From: Ilex aquifolium | Taxonomy: Eukaryota; Streptophyta; Magnoliopsida; Aquifoliales; Aquifoliaceae | NCBI GenBank assembly: GCA_951799425.1 | Contig: OX637402.1 | Location: 8,026,001-8,090,000 of the forward strand | DNA length: 64,000 bases | Reading direction: 5' to 3' | Shown here: piece by piece, positions 30,830 to 40,536 of the stretch | Layout: each line of letters opens with the position of its first letter | How positions within the stretch are numbered: position 1 is the first letter of the stretch | The notes under the pieces: model-generated | What the model was told of the DNA's origin: nothing | Databases searched by the model: none | Seen by the model: the letters and a program-made list of their open reading frames with translations, nothing else | Translations under genes and position numbers: made by a program

Positions 30830-33412
30830 TCAAACCTCGTGATTAAGAGACGGGCGCAAGCTGACCTTCATTTCAACATCTGAATTACTAAGATGTCTTG
30901 GAATGCTGCCCTGTTCCATTAGATATTTAACCCTTGATGAAGTCCTGGCATCCTCCGACAGTTTTAATATAGCCACTTTTAACAATAAATGGTTCTTATC
31001 ACTTGCAATAGGAAAATTTCCATTGTGAACCATCTTTTTTAATACGTCAAAAGCCAAAGTTGGGTCTGAGATGAATATAAAAGCATCTATGAGCCCAACA
31101 TAGACGAAAGGGTCAGGTGTTACCTGCTTTTCTTCCATCTCCTGCAAATGCAGCAGAGCATCATGTGGCCTCCCACACTTGCAAAGCCCATGAATTAGAG
31201 CCATAAAAGCAATTCTGTTTGGAGAACACACCTTTCTCCTCATATTGTTCCAAAGGCTGAGAGCATCATTTGGTCTTCCAGCATTGCAAAACGCATCTAC
31301 TAAAGTTGTGTAAGTAATAACATTAGGCTCCCGTTCTTTTCCAACCATTCTTGAATAGCAAAGAATGGCTTGATCAATATCACCATTTTTACACAATCCA
31401 TCAATGAGTGAGTTGTAGGTAACAACTGATGGAACAAGCCCCTTCTCCAGCATCTCATTCAGAATATCCTGGGCTTCGGATACTCTTTTGGCCTTACACA
31501 ACCCATTTATTACAATGTTATATGCAACCACATCAGGACCATAGCCATGAGCACAAATTTCTCTGAATAACTCAAGTGCTTTGTCCACTTCTTTAACCTT
31601 GAGAAAACCATCAACAACTGCAGAATAAGCAATTATATCAGGGAGGAAACCTTCTTGAACAATGTCAGCAAGAAAGCCACGAGCCTCAACTGCCTTCCCA
31701 TGGTTGCACAGTTTCTTTACAAGCAGTGTAGAATATTTTATCCATGGCTCATGCCCATGAGCACGCATCAGTCTTATTATGTCAAGGGCTCCTGCAGTGT
31801 CCGCTCTTCTACATAAGCACCCAAATATGGAATTGTGGGTAAACTGTGTAGGTTCAAATCCCGATTCCTTCATCTTACTCAGAAGCTCAAAACATTCCTC
31901 CAATCTATTTGAATTGCTCAAACAATCAATCAAATTATTATAAAGTAATACACTACGTTTACAACCAATTCGATCCATTTCTAGAAAAAACCCTAGAGCC
32001 TCGTCCAACTTATCAGTCCGACACAAACCATCAATAACTATTTCAAAAGAAGTGGTATCCGGGCGAACAAATTGCTTAACCATGAGTAGTCTTTCCACCT
32101 CAACATCACCATCAGAACTATCCCCCATTCTTGCCCATAGTAGATGATAAGCCTTATCAGTAGAACCATAATTAACTAGACCTCTCAGAGCAGAATTATA
32201 TAGCACAACCATAGCTTCCGAATCCAGATCCTCCTGCCCTTTCTCAAGTAGTTGCATCATTTCTTTCTCTCCAGACAAACATGACATAATCACTGTAAGT
32301 ATTTTAACATCAGGACAAATGCCCATCCTTTTCATCTGGGTGTACAAGCGCAATGCTTCTTCCATATCCTTATTCTTGCATAGGCCTCCAATTAATACAT
32401 CATAAACTGAAATGTCAGGAGCAAAACCCAATTCCTGCATTTTATTTAAGAGTTGCAGAGCCTTATCCACTCTAGACTCTGTCACAAAGCCATGAATCAA
32501 TACACAAAAGGTCTTCTCATTCAAGTTAATCTTAAGTTCTTCCATCCTTTCAATCAATTCAAAAGCCTTATCCACCTCTCCCCACTTGCTAAAAGCGAGC
32601 ACCAAGATCGCCAGCACATGCCCATCAACCCAATCCTTGGCATACATTCGATTAAACACATCCAAAGCCTTTTCAAACTTCCCGGCATTGCAGTAACACT
32701 TCAAGAGTGGTGTCAACGCGTACTTATCCAATTGCAACCCCACATCACACATTTCTTTCACTCTGTCCTCAATTAAATCAACTGAATTAGACTTGGAAAT
32801 AGCTTCCAACAAACAGTTATAACTATAGCTATTCGGAATGCAAAGACCCATCTTTTTTACCTGATCAAAAAGCCAATTGGCTTCATCAACCAAACCTTGA
32901 CTACCCAAACACCTTACGAAGAACCCCAAAGCCCCCGGTGTCATCCAACACCGAGAATTCACCAAATCCGTCGCTAGTATTCTGAGTGGGACATTTTGTC
33001 CAACACGTGATAGGATGGAAGCCATAACATTATAAGTATAGCAATTGTGCCTATACCCATATTGATTTGATGCCCAGCTGAAGAACATCTGAGCCAATTT
33101 CCAATTCTTGAATCCTTTCAGCACATCTTCAACAATTTCAGTAGTGAGTTTTGATCCGAAGTCTTCGAGTTCTTGGCTTTCTGGAGAAAAGTCCCTACTA
33201 GTGAAGATGGAGATGAGTCCATCCCTGATTATAGTATGGCCTGGAGGAATAGAATAATGGAGACCGAAATTGTGGGTTTTGGAGCAAATGTGTTTTGAAG
33301 ATGGTGGGAAGTGTCCGTGTGTGGAAGATAACAAGAGGAGAGGATTACAAGGGTTGTTTGGTTTGGCTGATTTGAAGAGAAAATGGAATCTGGTGAATTT
33401 TAAAAGTGCCAT
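30830..33412 (-). CDS. P-class pentatricopeptide repeat protein, predicted organellar
   Basis: An 860-residue intronless ORF, the only complete host gene here. The N-terminus (about residues 1-60) is rich in Ser, Arg, Lys and hydrophobics and nearly free of acidic residues, as in a mitochondrial or plastid targeting peptide. About 18 PPR motifs run from residue 122 to 802. The clearest are 628-662, 663-697, 698-732 and 733-767 (VVTYNSLIDGLCKNGD type), all 35 residues long, hence P class. Residues about 369-452 are degenerate. There is no E, DYW, SMR or LAGLIDADG domain. Such proteins bind single-stranded organellar RNA and affect its stability, splicing or translation. The C-terminal repeats recall Arabidopsis At5g08310 (annotated mitochondrial); that orthology is from memory. 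The start is the first ATG of an uninterrupted frame. A gag-only retroelement begins 312 bp upstream. Confidence 0.95.
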   Translation of the reverse strand: MALLKFTRFHFLFKSAKPNNPCNPLLLLSSTHGHFPPSSKHICSKTHNFGLHYSIPPGHTIIRDGLISIFTSRDFSPESQELEDFGSKLTTEIVEDVLKGFKNWKLAQMFFSWASNQYGYRHNCYTYNVMASILSRVGQNVPLRILATDLVNSRCWMTPGALGFFVRCLGSQGLVDEANWLFDQVKKMGLCIPNSYSYNCLLEAISKSNSVDLIEDRVKEMCDVGLQLDKYALTPLLKCYCNAGKFEKALDVFNRMYAKDWVDGHVLAILVLAFSKWGEVDKAFELIERMEELKINLNEKTFCVLIHGFVTESRVDKALQLLNKMQELGFAPDISVYDVLIGGLCKNKDMEEALRLYTQMKRMGICPDVKILTVIMSCLSGEKEMMQLLEKGQEDLDSEAMVVLYNSALRGLVNYGSTDKAYHLLWARMGDSSDGDVEVERLLMVKQFVRPDTTSFEIVIDGLCRTDKLDEALGFFLEMDRIGCKRSVLLYNNLIDCLSNSNRLEECFELLSKMKESGFEPTQFTHNSIFGCLCRRADTAGALDIIRLMRAHGHEPWIKYSTLLVKKLCNHGKAVEARGFLADIVQEGFLPDIIAYSAVVDGFLKVKEVDKALELFREICAHGYGPDVVAYNIVINGLCKAKRVSEAQDILNEMLEKGLVPSVVTYNSLIDGLCKNGDIDQAILCYSRMVGKEREPNVITYTTLVDAFCNAGRPNDALSLWNNMRRKVCSPNRIAFMALIHGLCKCGRPHDALLHLQEMEEKQVTPDPFVYVGLIDAFIFISDPTLAFDVLKKMVHNGNFPIASDKNHLLLKVAILKLSEDARTSSRVKYLMEQGSIPRHLSNSDVEMKVSLRPSLNHEV

Positions 33413-33723
33413 TTTATAGAGGATTGAATGGACTTGACTCTGACATTAGATAGCAATCCAAAGTTGCTGGAGAAGAAGTCTAGTAATGAAATTAGACTTA
33501 ATGTTAATGTACCATCCAATATGAGAATTTAAAATTTGATTCGTATGACGCAGTGAGAGATGAACGACATGTTATTCCCCAGCCCAGGATGAAGAGAAAA
33601 AATAAATCATTATCTTTATGTCGTTGTAGTTTTAATTAGATCTTGTATTGTGCACTATTCTTTTTTATATTTATTAGAATTTTAGTTAAGTGATAATGAT
33701 TTACTAGGCAATATATTTGGTAG
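33413..33723 (-). promoter_or_regulatory. 5' flank of the PPR gene (UTR and proximal promoter)
   Basis: All that is left of native upstream sequence before the TR-GAG element. I see no strong TATA box at a fixed distance, which is common for PPR genes. An AT-rich stretch at 33600-33720 and a Pu-rich leader are visible. It ends with GGTAG (33719-33723), the target duplication of the insertion. Confidence 0.5.
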
Positions 33724-34128
33724 TGATGGGTCAATCCCAAATAGCCCAGTTTATGTGAAAAGGTCCAACCTCGATTGAAGAGCCCAACTATGCAAAAACC
33801 CACCAAGCCCAAGTTCAAGTCCAATCCAGCTGGGGCTCTCCTCCAAAGGAATTGGAATACGGGGGAGAGAAATGCGGCGCACAGAGAAACCCTACCAAAT
33901 TTGTAATTACCAAAACAAGTAGGAAATCCCTCCCTCACGTCACCGCCTCACCTAAAACCTTAACTTTATAAATGTAAGCCCTCTCATCATCTAGGGCACG
34001 CCTCCCAAAAACCTCCTCTCCTACTTTGCACAACATTGTTGTTCCTCTCTCCCTCAAAGCACTGTAGCTCTCCGGTGTAAACCCTCTGGTGACGATTATT
34101 CATTAATAAAGAACACCAAGGTCATTGT

Positions 34129-36823
34129 TGTAACGCCCCAAAATCCGGGGGTCCTGTTAATAACCCATCAACCCGCGGAAACATCCGTGGATATCGTTCA
34201 ACCCGACACCACATCAAGAATATCTTTAAGCCGGGATTATAACCCATAATGAAAATTCGGTTTAACATTCATTTAATTCAATTAAAGTCTCATACACCGT
34301 GGTTTGTACCCCATTAGGGTCCACTTTGATCATTTAAAGGAAGGAAATTCAAAGCCCAAAGATTTGGCAAAACATTTAAAAATTTCAGATTTTTGGAATG
34401 ACTACCGGTAGCTGTTTATCGACTACCGGTAGCCGAAACATTCTGGAAATCAACTACATGTTGTCTACCGGTAGCTGTTTCCTTCTGGAAAACAACTACA
34501 TGTTGTCTACCGGTAGCTGTTTCCTACTGGAAAACAACTACCTGTTGGCTACCGGTAGCCGAAATATTCTGGATCTACGACTACCTGTTGGCTACCGGTA
34601 GCTGTTTCCTTCTGGAAAACAACTACCTGTTAGCTACCGGTAGCTAAAGGCAGATTTTGTCCATTTCATTAGTTTTTCATTTCCAACTCATTTCAAACCT
34701 TCCCAAGGTCACCCAAAACATGTATAACAAAGTTTCTTACCTTATACATGATCTCTTCAAGGTTCTATTATAAGTATTCAAATATGATTACAATATTTAC
34801 ATGTCATAAACCATTTTAAAACAAAAGGTTTACAAAATCTTGAGGTAAGGCCACACATAGGCCCCCTTCACCCTTGATGCTCTCCATGGGAGTCATCCAC
34901 CGGTGCCAACCCCACACCTGAAATTGTTCCCGTATAGGGTGAGCCAACGCCCAGTAGAAAACTTCCTACAAAGGCTACTCCCTCCCTAGATGCTCATGCT
35001 CATGCAACATTTATGTATAGCACATAACCAATCATTTCACATAAGGATATGCATTCAAAATTAGAATGCAACAATGTCATGCCATGAAATGAGATGGAAA
35101 CTCACTCATGCAACTTCAACCCGAGCTCTCCCCAGCTCCCCAACGCATGCAGGTGTCAATGTAGTCGAAACCGCCATTCTTGTTACACATCAATGACGTT
35201 AATCACTCTAGGGTCTTGTATAGGGGTGGATGTTCATGGGCTTACACCAAGGGTCTCCAACCCACACGGAATTCACGGACTTCCACCGAGGGTTCCGGAT
35301 ACACCCACACACTTTATGGGCCGAGCCAAGCGAGTACGTACCCCAATCACCGGGCTTTGCACCCGAGAGGTCGTCATGCCTCTTCTTGCTACCCCAACCC
35401 AATTCTATTTCATGCATACATACGACCCAAAGGAATCTTCAATCCCTTTCTTCCGAGTCCCTTTATCAATTACCAAGAGTGGCATTTGACTAACCATGCA
35501 CACCCACACTCACACCCATGACATGTGTCCATGAATGTGATGTCATGACCATGCTCAAAATGCAATGACTACCATATGAGCAACATTTCCCACACTCATG
35601 CATATAGCTCATGAATGTGATGCCATGATCATACCCAATATGTAATGTATACTACATGAGCAATAATCAACACATATCTTCACATTCCATGGAATTTAAA
35701 TCATAAGCATATAAATTCCATAAACCATCATAAACAACATATCAATGAGCATATGTCAACACATCCATAACACATTCCAACATGTGATTCCAATGGCATC
35801 AAACAACCATTTAAACAATCAAGGCATTTTATCAAACACCTTATAGGCACAAATTATAAACACATAGCATGCTTATCCAACACTTTCAAGGCACATTTCA
35901 TAACACATAGCATGCCCCCAATAGCCATAAGTCACATAATGAATTACATGTAACATCCTTAAATCAAAATCAAGCTAGGATCTAGCCTAAGCCATTTCCA
36001 TGCTCCCTTTTTCACTTTTATTCCCATAGACACATATATATAAGACAATACATATGCATATACAACTTAATCCTTAGTCTAACAACAACTAAGGTAAGAA
36101 TAGTCCAAGGTAGGAAAACCCCTACCTCAATAGAGATGTAGGCAACCTCTATACACCAAAACCAACCAAAAAGCTTTGATCTCCCAAATTTCTTCCTTTG
36201 AATATTCGGTGAAATCACTCCCCTTTTGGTACGTAGACGTAGCCCTCGACGAGTAGACGAACTTTAACTCTTGGACTATAGCCTTCCAACCAAAGGAACT
36301 TGGTGGATCTTGAAGAAGAAAGGTAGAAAATTATGTTTCTCTTTTCTCTCTCCTTTTTCTCTCCAACGTGTGAGCTCAGCCGGCCAAGAGAAGAAGAAAA
36401 TCTGATTTTTCAGATATTTTGGCCCCTATTTATAATTTTAAATGTGTGGTCTACATCGCACCACTCGTTTATTACCTTCGGGTCCGTTTTTCGTCCCGAA
36501 ACGACTCATTAAGTCCCGGATTAAGTCCAAATAAATTTTATTGGCACATTAATCCAATTATAAGGAATTTTAATATTTCTCATTTTTGGGGACCTTTAAA
36601 AGGTCAATCGCCACGCAGTCGTCTCGATCTACGTGCAAAATCTGACTCTCTCGGAATTCGACGAATTTTCTGGTGGTTACTAGATTTCGCGTTGCGAATC
36701 CAATGGCGAACTTCGTTTCCTCGTCCGAGGTCTAGAACATACGTATTTTAAATACGCACAGTAGTGGCAAAATGACTATTTTGCCCTTTTTCGGAAAAGT
36801 TCAAATTTACCCGGGTTTTCACA
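34129..36823 (-). mobile_element. solo LTR, family A copy 2 (2.70 kb)
   Basis: TGTAACGCCCC...GGGTTTTCACA on the plus strand, an inverted copy of the LTR at 1078-3828, flanked by ATTGT (34124-34128) and ATCGT (36824-36828). The empty site is preserved in the 3' LTR (AAGGCCATCGTTGCCATTC), which confirms the boundaries. No internal domain. TATA-like TTATAAATAGG on the minus strand near 36425. Small ORFs inside are not credible genes. Confidence 0.92.
34398..34650. repeat. array of seven CTACCGGTAG palindromes
   Basis: Seven copies of (G)CTACCGGTAGC with spacers containing TTTCCTTCTGGAAAACAACT. The array stands where copy 1 of this LTR has CCTTCCGGAAGG repeats; the flanking sequence and the TTTTCCAGAAGG spacer are conserved between copies. 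Confidence 0.95.
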
Positions 36824-36993
36824 ATCGTTGTCATTCAAAGTGGACGTAGGCCACGGCCGAACCACTATAAACCTCTGTGTTGATCTTTTATTTGCTATTT
36901 TGGTCATTGATTGTTTGTTTACTGCACATTCATCAATACCTATTCACCTTCTTGACTGTTGAACTTGCACGAAACCAATTTGTGCATCATCAG

Positions 36994-37012
36994 TTTGGCG
37001 CCGTCTGTGGGA
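36994..37012 (+). promoter_or_regulatory. primer-binding site of the TR-GAG element
   Basis: TTGGCGCCGTCTGTGGGAA, within two bases of the LTR end; the same 19 bases as in Tat-type element G1. Confidence 0.85.
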
Positions 37013-37056
37013 ACGACAGAATTCTCACTTCCAAACATTCCATTTTTACTGAAACA

Positions 37057-38148
37057 ATGGCGATCACTACCAGATCCATGAACCAGCATGAGGACAATCC
37101 TCCACGAGAGGAGGAGGATGTTCCTCCACCTGCCAACCATGTGCCGAATGCTCCAGCTCCAAATCCTCAACAAATGTTAGAGACCATGCAGTAGCTGGTG
37201 GCCCAAAACCAGCAGATGCTGCAACTTATGCTCGCTGGACGAGGAGGAGCACAATTTGGCGGAGCACAACTTGGCGGAGCACAGCTTGGAGGAGCTCCAC
37301 GCCTTGCTGCTCCACATCTACGCGCCTCCGTAGGGCTGGGCACTCCCTTTGGAGTCCCCTTGGGCGCCCCACGTAGGGAAGTTCATCATGAGGGACCTCC
37401 ACCCCCTCATCCTCTTGCTTCCCATGGTGAGGACCCTCCTCTCTAAGAGGACGACGGCGAAAACCAAAGCATGGAGCATTGGAGTCACTTTCATGGTCAT
37501 TCCAGAGGAGCTCCCAACCTTTGGGATGAGAAAATTAAGGAGGTGCAAAACCAACTTGGTGATGCCCTCAACGCCATCAAGGCGCAGGCGCCTAAAACAT
37601 TGGACTACCTGGTAAGACACACTGACACTCCGTTTATTGCTGATATTGTCAATTACCCACTGCCTTCAAAGTTCAAGATGCCCAACATCGAGATCTTCGA
37701 TGGCACCAAAGACCCCCTTGACCACCTCGATACGTACAAATCCCTCATGCAACTCCACAACGTGCCTGAGGAAATTATGTGCAGAGCCTTCCCGACCACC
37801 CTGAAGGGATTTGCTCGCCAGTGGTTCTCCAAAGTCAGGCCCTCCTCTATCCGCTTTTTCGCAGAACTTAGCAGAGCCTTCGTCTCCCACTTCATTGGGG
37901 AACGACGGTAGCAGAAGCCTGTCACCCATATGCTCAACATAAAGCAGGACCAAGATGAGAGCCTGAGAAACTACCTCACTCGTTTTAACGAGGGGGTCCT
38001 TCAGGTCGAAGAGCCCGATGAAAAAGCCAGCATGACCGCCTTTCTGGGAGACCTCCGATCATCGAGCTTCCTTTTTCTCCGTGATGAAACGCCCACCAAA
38101 GAACATGTCAGAACTATTGGCAAAAGCTCAAAAATATATGAATGCTAA
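37057..38148 (+). pseudogene. TR-GAG gag region
   Basis: The plus-strand gag begins MAITTRSMNQHEDNPPREEE, an N-terminus common in plant gypsy gag proteins. A Gln/Met-rich and Gly-Gly-Ala repeat segment follows, then the capsid core: FKMPNIEIFDGTKDPLDHLD, MCRAFPTTLKGFARQWFSKV, LSRAFVSHFIG and KQDQDESLRNYLTRFNEGVL. This is the Retrotrans_gag fold of Tat/RIRE2-like elements. No zinc knuckle and no pol follow. It is spread over several frames, with about four breaks. Confidence 0.88.
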
Positions 38149-38199
38149 GGAAATCAACAGGTCTAGGCGAGGTGAATCATCTCGCGGATCGCCAAAAGA

Positions 38200-38420
38200 T
38201 TGACCCGCCTCTGCACTGTTGTCAAACAGGCAGCCTAATTCCAGCTTAGCGACTCTCTCGCGGGTCGCCCAAAAAGCTTGGCCTCTGCACTGTTCTCAAA
38301 CAGGCAGCCTATTACCTCTGCACTGCTCTTAAGCAGGCAGCCCACCTCTGCACTGCTCTTAAGCAGGCAGCCCACCTACCTTTGCACTGTTCTCAAACAG
38401 GCATCCTATACCTCAAGCTT
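38200..38420 (+). repeat. CTCTGCACTG...CAGGCAGCC repeats
   Basis: Five or so irregular units of about 30 bp (CCTCTGCACTG, C/TTCTTAAGCAGGCAGCCCA) directly after gag; small ORFs across them are repeat artefacts. Confidence 0.8.
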
Positions 38421-38739
38421 AAAGACTCTCTCATGGGTCGCCAAAAGCTCGGTCTCAAGAGGCACAGCTCTCTCACGAGTAATTTCAAACTCTGTCTTTG
38501 CTCTCGCGCAAACCGCCTATCTCTCTCCAGGTAATCACGTTAAATATTTTGATGTTTGGAATAACATTATTTTTGCCATCTCTAGGCAGGATCTTGAAAC
38601 TTAGGTCCTTTGCAACCCGAGGGACTACATTAGATCAGCGTACCCAGCTGCCTGGCCCCCTTAGTCAGCTGCCCTGGTCGCCCAGATCAACCTTTGCACT
38701 CCCCTCTACGTAGGCCTCCTCGCCAAAATGCCACCTACT

Positions 38740-39010
38740 TCAGTGGAGCTCGCCCAAGGGAGCTCGCCAAGTCCCAGACTCACCCAAGCTCCCCAAAAGG
38801 CCTCATGCTCGCCAAAGCTCCGAAGGCAGCCCCAGGCTCGCCCAAATGAGCCAAATGGAGAGGTGCAGACCCCCTTTGCTCGCCCAAATGAGCCAAACCA
38901 CTTGGAGAGGTGCAGACCCCCTTTGCTCACCCAAATGAGCCAAAGAGATGAGCAGACCCCCCAGGCTCGCCCAAGGCAGCCCCGGCTCGCCCAAGACAGC
39001 CCCAGTGCCT
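38740..39010 (+). repeat. GCTCGCCCAA-type GC-rich repeats
   Basis: Irregular repeats of CTCGCCCAAATGAGCCAAA and GGTGCAGACCCCCTTTGCTC in the non-coding 3' half of the TR-GAG element. Confidence 0.75.
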
Positions 39011-39666
39011 GCCTCTTTGAAATCCCAGGGGCCACAGACCTCCAAAGCCCCTCATCGACCAAAATCAAGTCAAAGCATGACAGCTATGTGGAGCTACAGT
39101 CCCCGTAGAAGACTGCATAGGAGTCTCAACTCCTATAGCATACAAAGCTAGCACAGAAGTCCCAATCTGGAAAAGAATGGGGGCACCACCAGGACCCATC
39201 TCCCTAGAAGCAGCCTAGCAATCGGACCTTGACCGAAAAGCATTGGGGGCATCAAACCTCATCATCTTGAGAAGAGAGAAGACACCACACCTAAAGCAAA
39301 AAGAGTCTCCACTATCTCCCTATCAACAGGAGCTCCAAAAATTAGAGACAAGGGAAAAGCCATCCTAGTCTCCCTCTCTAGCAAATACCTAGAATGACAA
39401 TTCCTCGCCCACGAATGCCTGACAGCTGCCTGCCAAAACGCAGCTCTCCATCACCATCGGTTTCACTAAATTGTGCTCAAAACTCAAATTCAGAGGGATA
39501 GAAGCATTTTTTGGAAAAAATTGTTGACCAAACTGCCTTTGGCAGTTTGTATGTTGTAGATCTCGAAAAAATACCCGAATTCAAAAAAACATTCGCCTCA
39601 AACGGACTCTCGTGCGCAAAGTTATGGCCGTTCGAAGATTTGCCGGTTGTTCTGATACTCCAGCAG

Positions 39667-40518
39667 TCACCGCGCCTGGAGTGGCGCCCAAACCTGCCCC
39701 TGCACCCAGGATGCTGCACAACTCTCCACGCTGCTCCCTGGGTTGATTTCCTGCATTTTTTGTTGAAAAAATACTGCTGCCCAGCGCTCGTAAGCTGCCC
39801 GAACAGCAGAATCTGCGCTGCCCAGTGCGTCAGAGTTGTCCAGGACAGCAGAAACAGCATCTAAGCTGCTGCCCAGCGCTCCTGGGCTGTCCAGGACAGC
39901 AGAACCAGCGCCCAGGCAGCTGCCCAGCGCGCCAGAACTGCCCAGACCAGCGCTGATCAGCGCATCTGCTGCGCGCCCAAGCTGTCCAACTCGCCTGCCT
40001 CGGCTGCACGCCCAAGCTGTCCAGCTCGCCTGCCTCTGCTGCACGCCCAAGGGGCTGCACGCCCAAGCTGTCCAGAACAGAAATTTCAGCGCCCAAAGTG
40101 GAGTGGCGCCCACCATCTTCTCCATTGCACCCGCACCATCTTCGGAAGGAGCAGCCCGTAGGACCTTCTCGCCCACTGTGTGGGCAGCAGCGCTTGGGGC
40201 CTGCTCGCCTAACTGTTGAACACCCATGGCGGCGGCGGCCAGCGAGGCTCCTCCTCCTTCTCCTCCTTCAATGCTTGCAGCTCCAAGAACTCCATCATGA
40301 CCGCCGGATTCAGATCCAATTTCGCCACCCACCATGGTATCAATAGACCTTTGTACATCTCCTTCCTCAATCGACATTGTCCTCTTAAAAATCCTAGCAA
40401 AAGTGGAAAAAACTTGGAGTATGCACCAAAGCAAAAATGCATCTAGCAGGGGAAGTCTCCACCACCTGGAACTCAAGATGTAAACTAATGCCCTCTTTTC
40501 CAAAGTTTCCTTGGACAA
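39667..40518 (-). CDS. long antisense ORF inside the TR-GAG element
   Basis: A 283-codon minus-strand ORF that starts 18 bp inside the 3' LTR, antisense to the element. The N-terminal part has a hydrophobic segment (DAFLLWCILQVFSTFARIF, residues about 25-43) preceded by basic residues, then a Gly/Ala-rich acidic stretch. The C-terminal half mirrors GC-rich tandem repeats (39830-40080) and has many Trp, Ala and Ser residues. Antisense ORFs in just this position are known from some Tat-lineage elements; I recognise no domain here. The repeat-driven composition could also keep the frame open by chance, so a protein is unproven. Confidence 0.35.
   Translation of the reverse strand: MSKETLEKRALVYILSSRWWRLPLLDAFLLWCILQVFSTFARIFKRTMSIEEGDVQRSIDTMVGGEIGSESGGHDGVLGAASIEGGEGGGASLAAAAMGVQQLGEQAPSAAAHTVGEKVLRAAPSEDGAGAMEKMVGATPLWALKFLFWTAWACSPLGVQQRQASWTAWACSRGRRVGQLGRAADALISAGLGSSGALGSCLGAGSAVLDSPGALGSSLDAVSAVLDNSDALGSADSAVRAAYERWAAVFFQQKMQEINPGSSVESCAASWVQGQVWAPLQAR
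39830..40080. repeat. CCCAGCGC/AGCTGTCCAG GC-rich repeats
   Basis: Roughly 45-bp irregular repeats containing CTGCCCAGCGC, GCTGTCCAGGACAGCAGAA and CACGCCCAAGCTGTCCAG. They cause several overlapping ORFs on both strands. Confidence 0.85.
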
Positions 40519-40536
40519 GGGGCATTGGGGGGCAAA
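40517..40536 (+). promoter_or_regulatory. polypurine tract of the TR-GAG element
   Basis: AAGGGGCATTGGGGGGCAAA immediately before the 3' LTR. Confidence 0.8.

Larger units (their letters stand above)
33724..36992 (+). repeat. 5' LTR of the TR-GAG element, split by a solo LTR
   Basis: LTR sequence occupies 33724-34128 and 36829-36992, with the 2.7-kb solo LTR and one copy of its target duplication between. The two parts total 569 bp, against 570 bp for the 3' LTR. Confidence 0.95.

Noticed and set aside
32453-32776. 107-codon plus-strand ORF inside the PPR gene
   Set aside because: Antisense shadow of the PPR coding frame.
37318-37953. minus-strand ORFs opposite the TR-GAG gag
   Set aside because: Shadows of the gag frames; no composition or motif of their own.
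38278-39151. several plus- and minus-strand ORFs of 60-126 codons
   Set aside because: They follow the GC-rich tandem repeats of the TR-GAG element, in more than one frame, with repeat-derived peptides.
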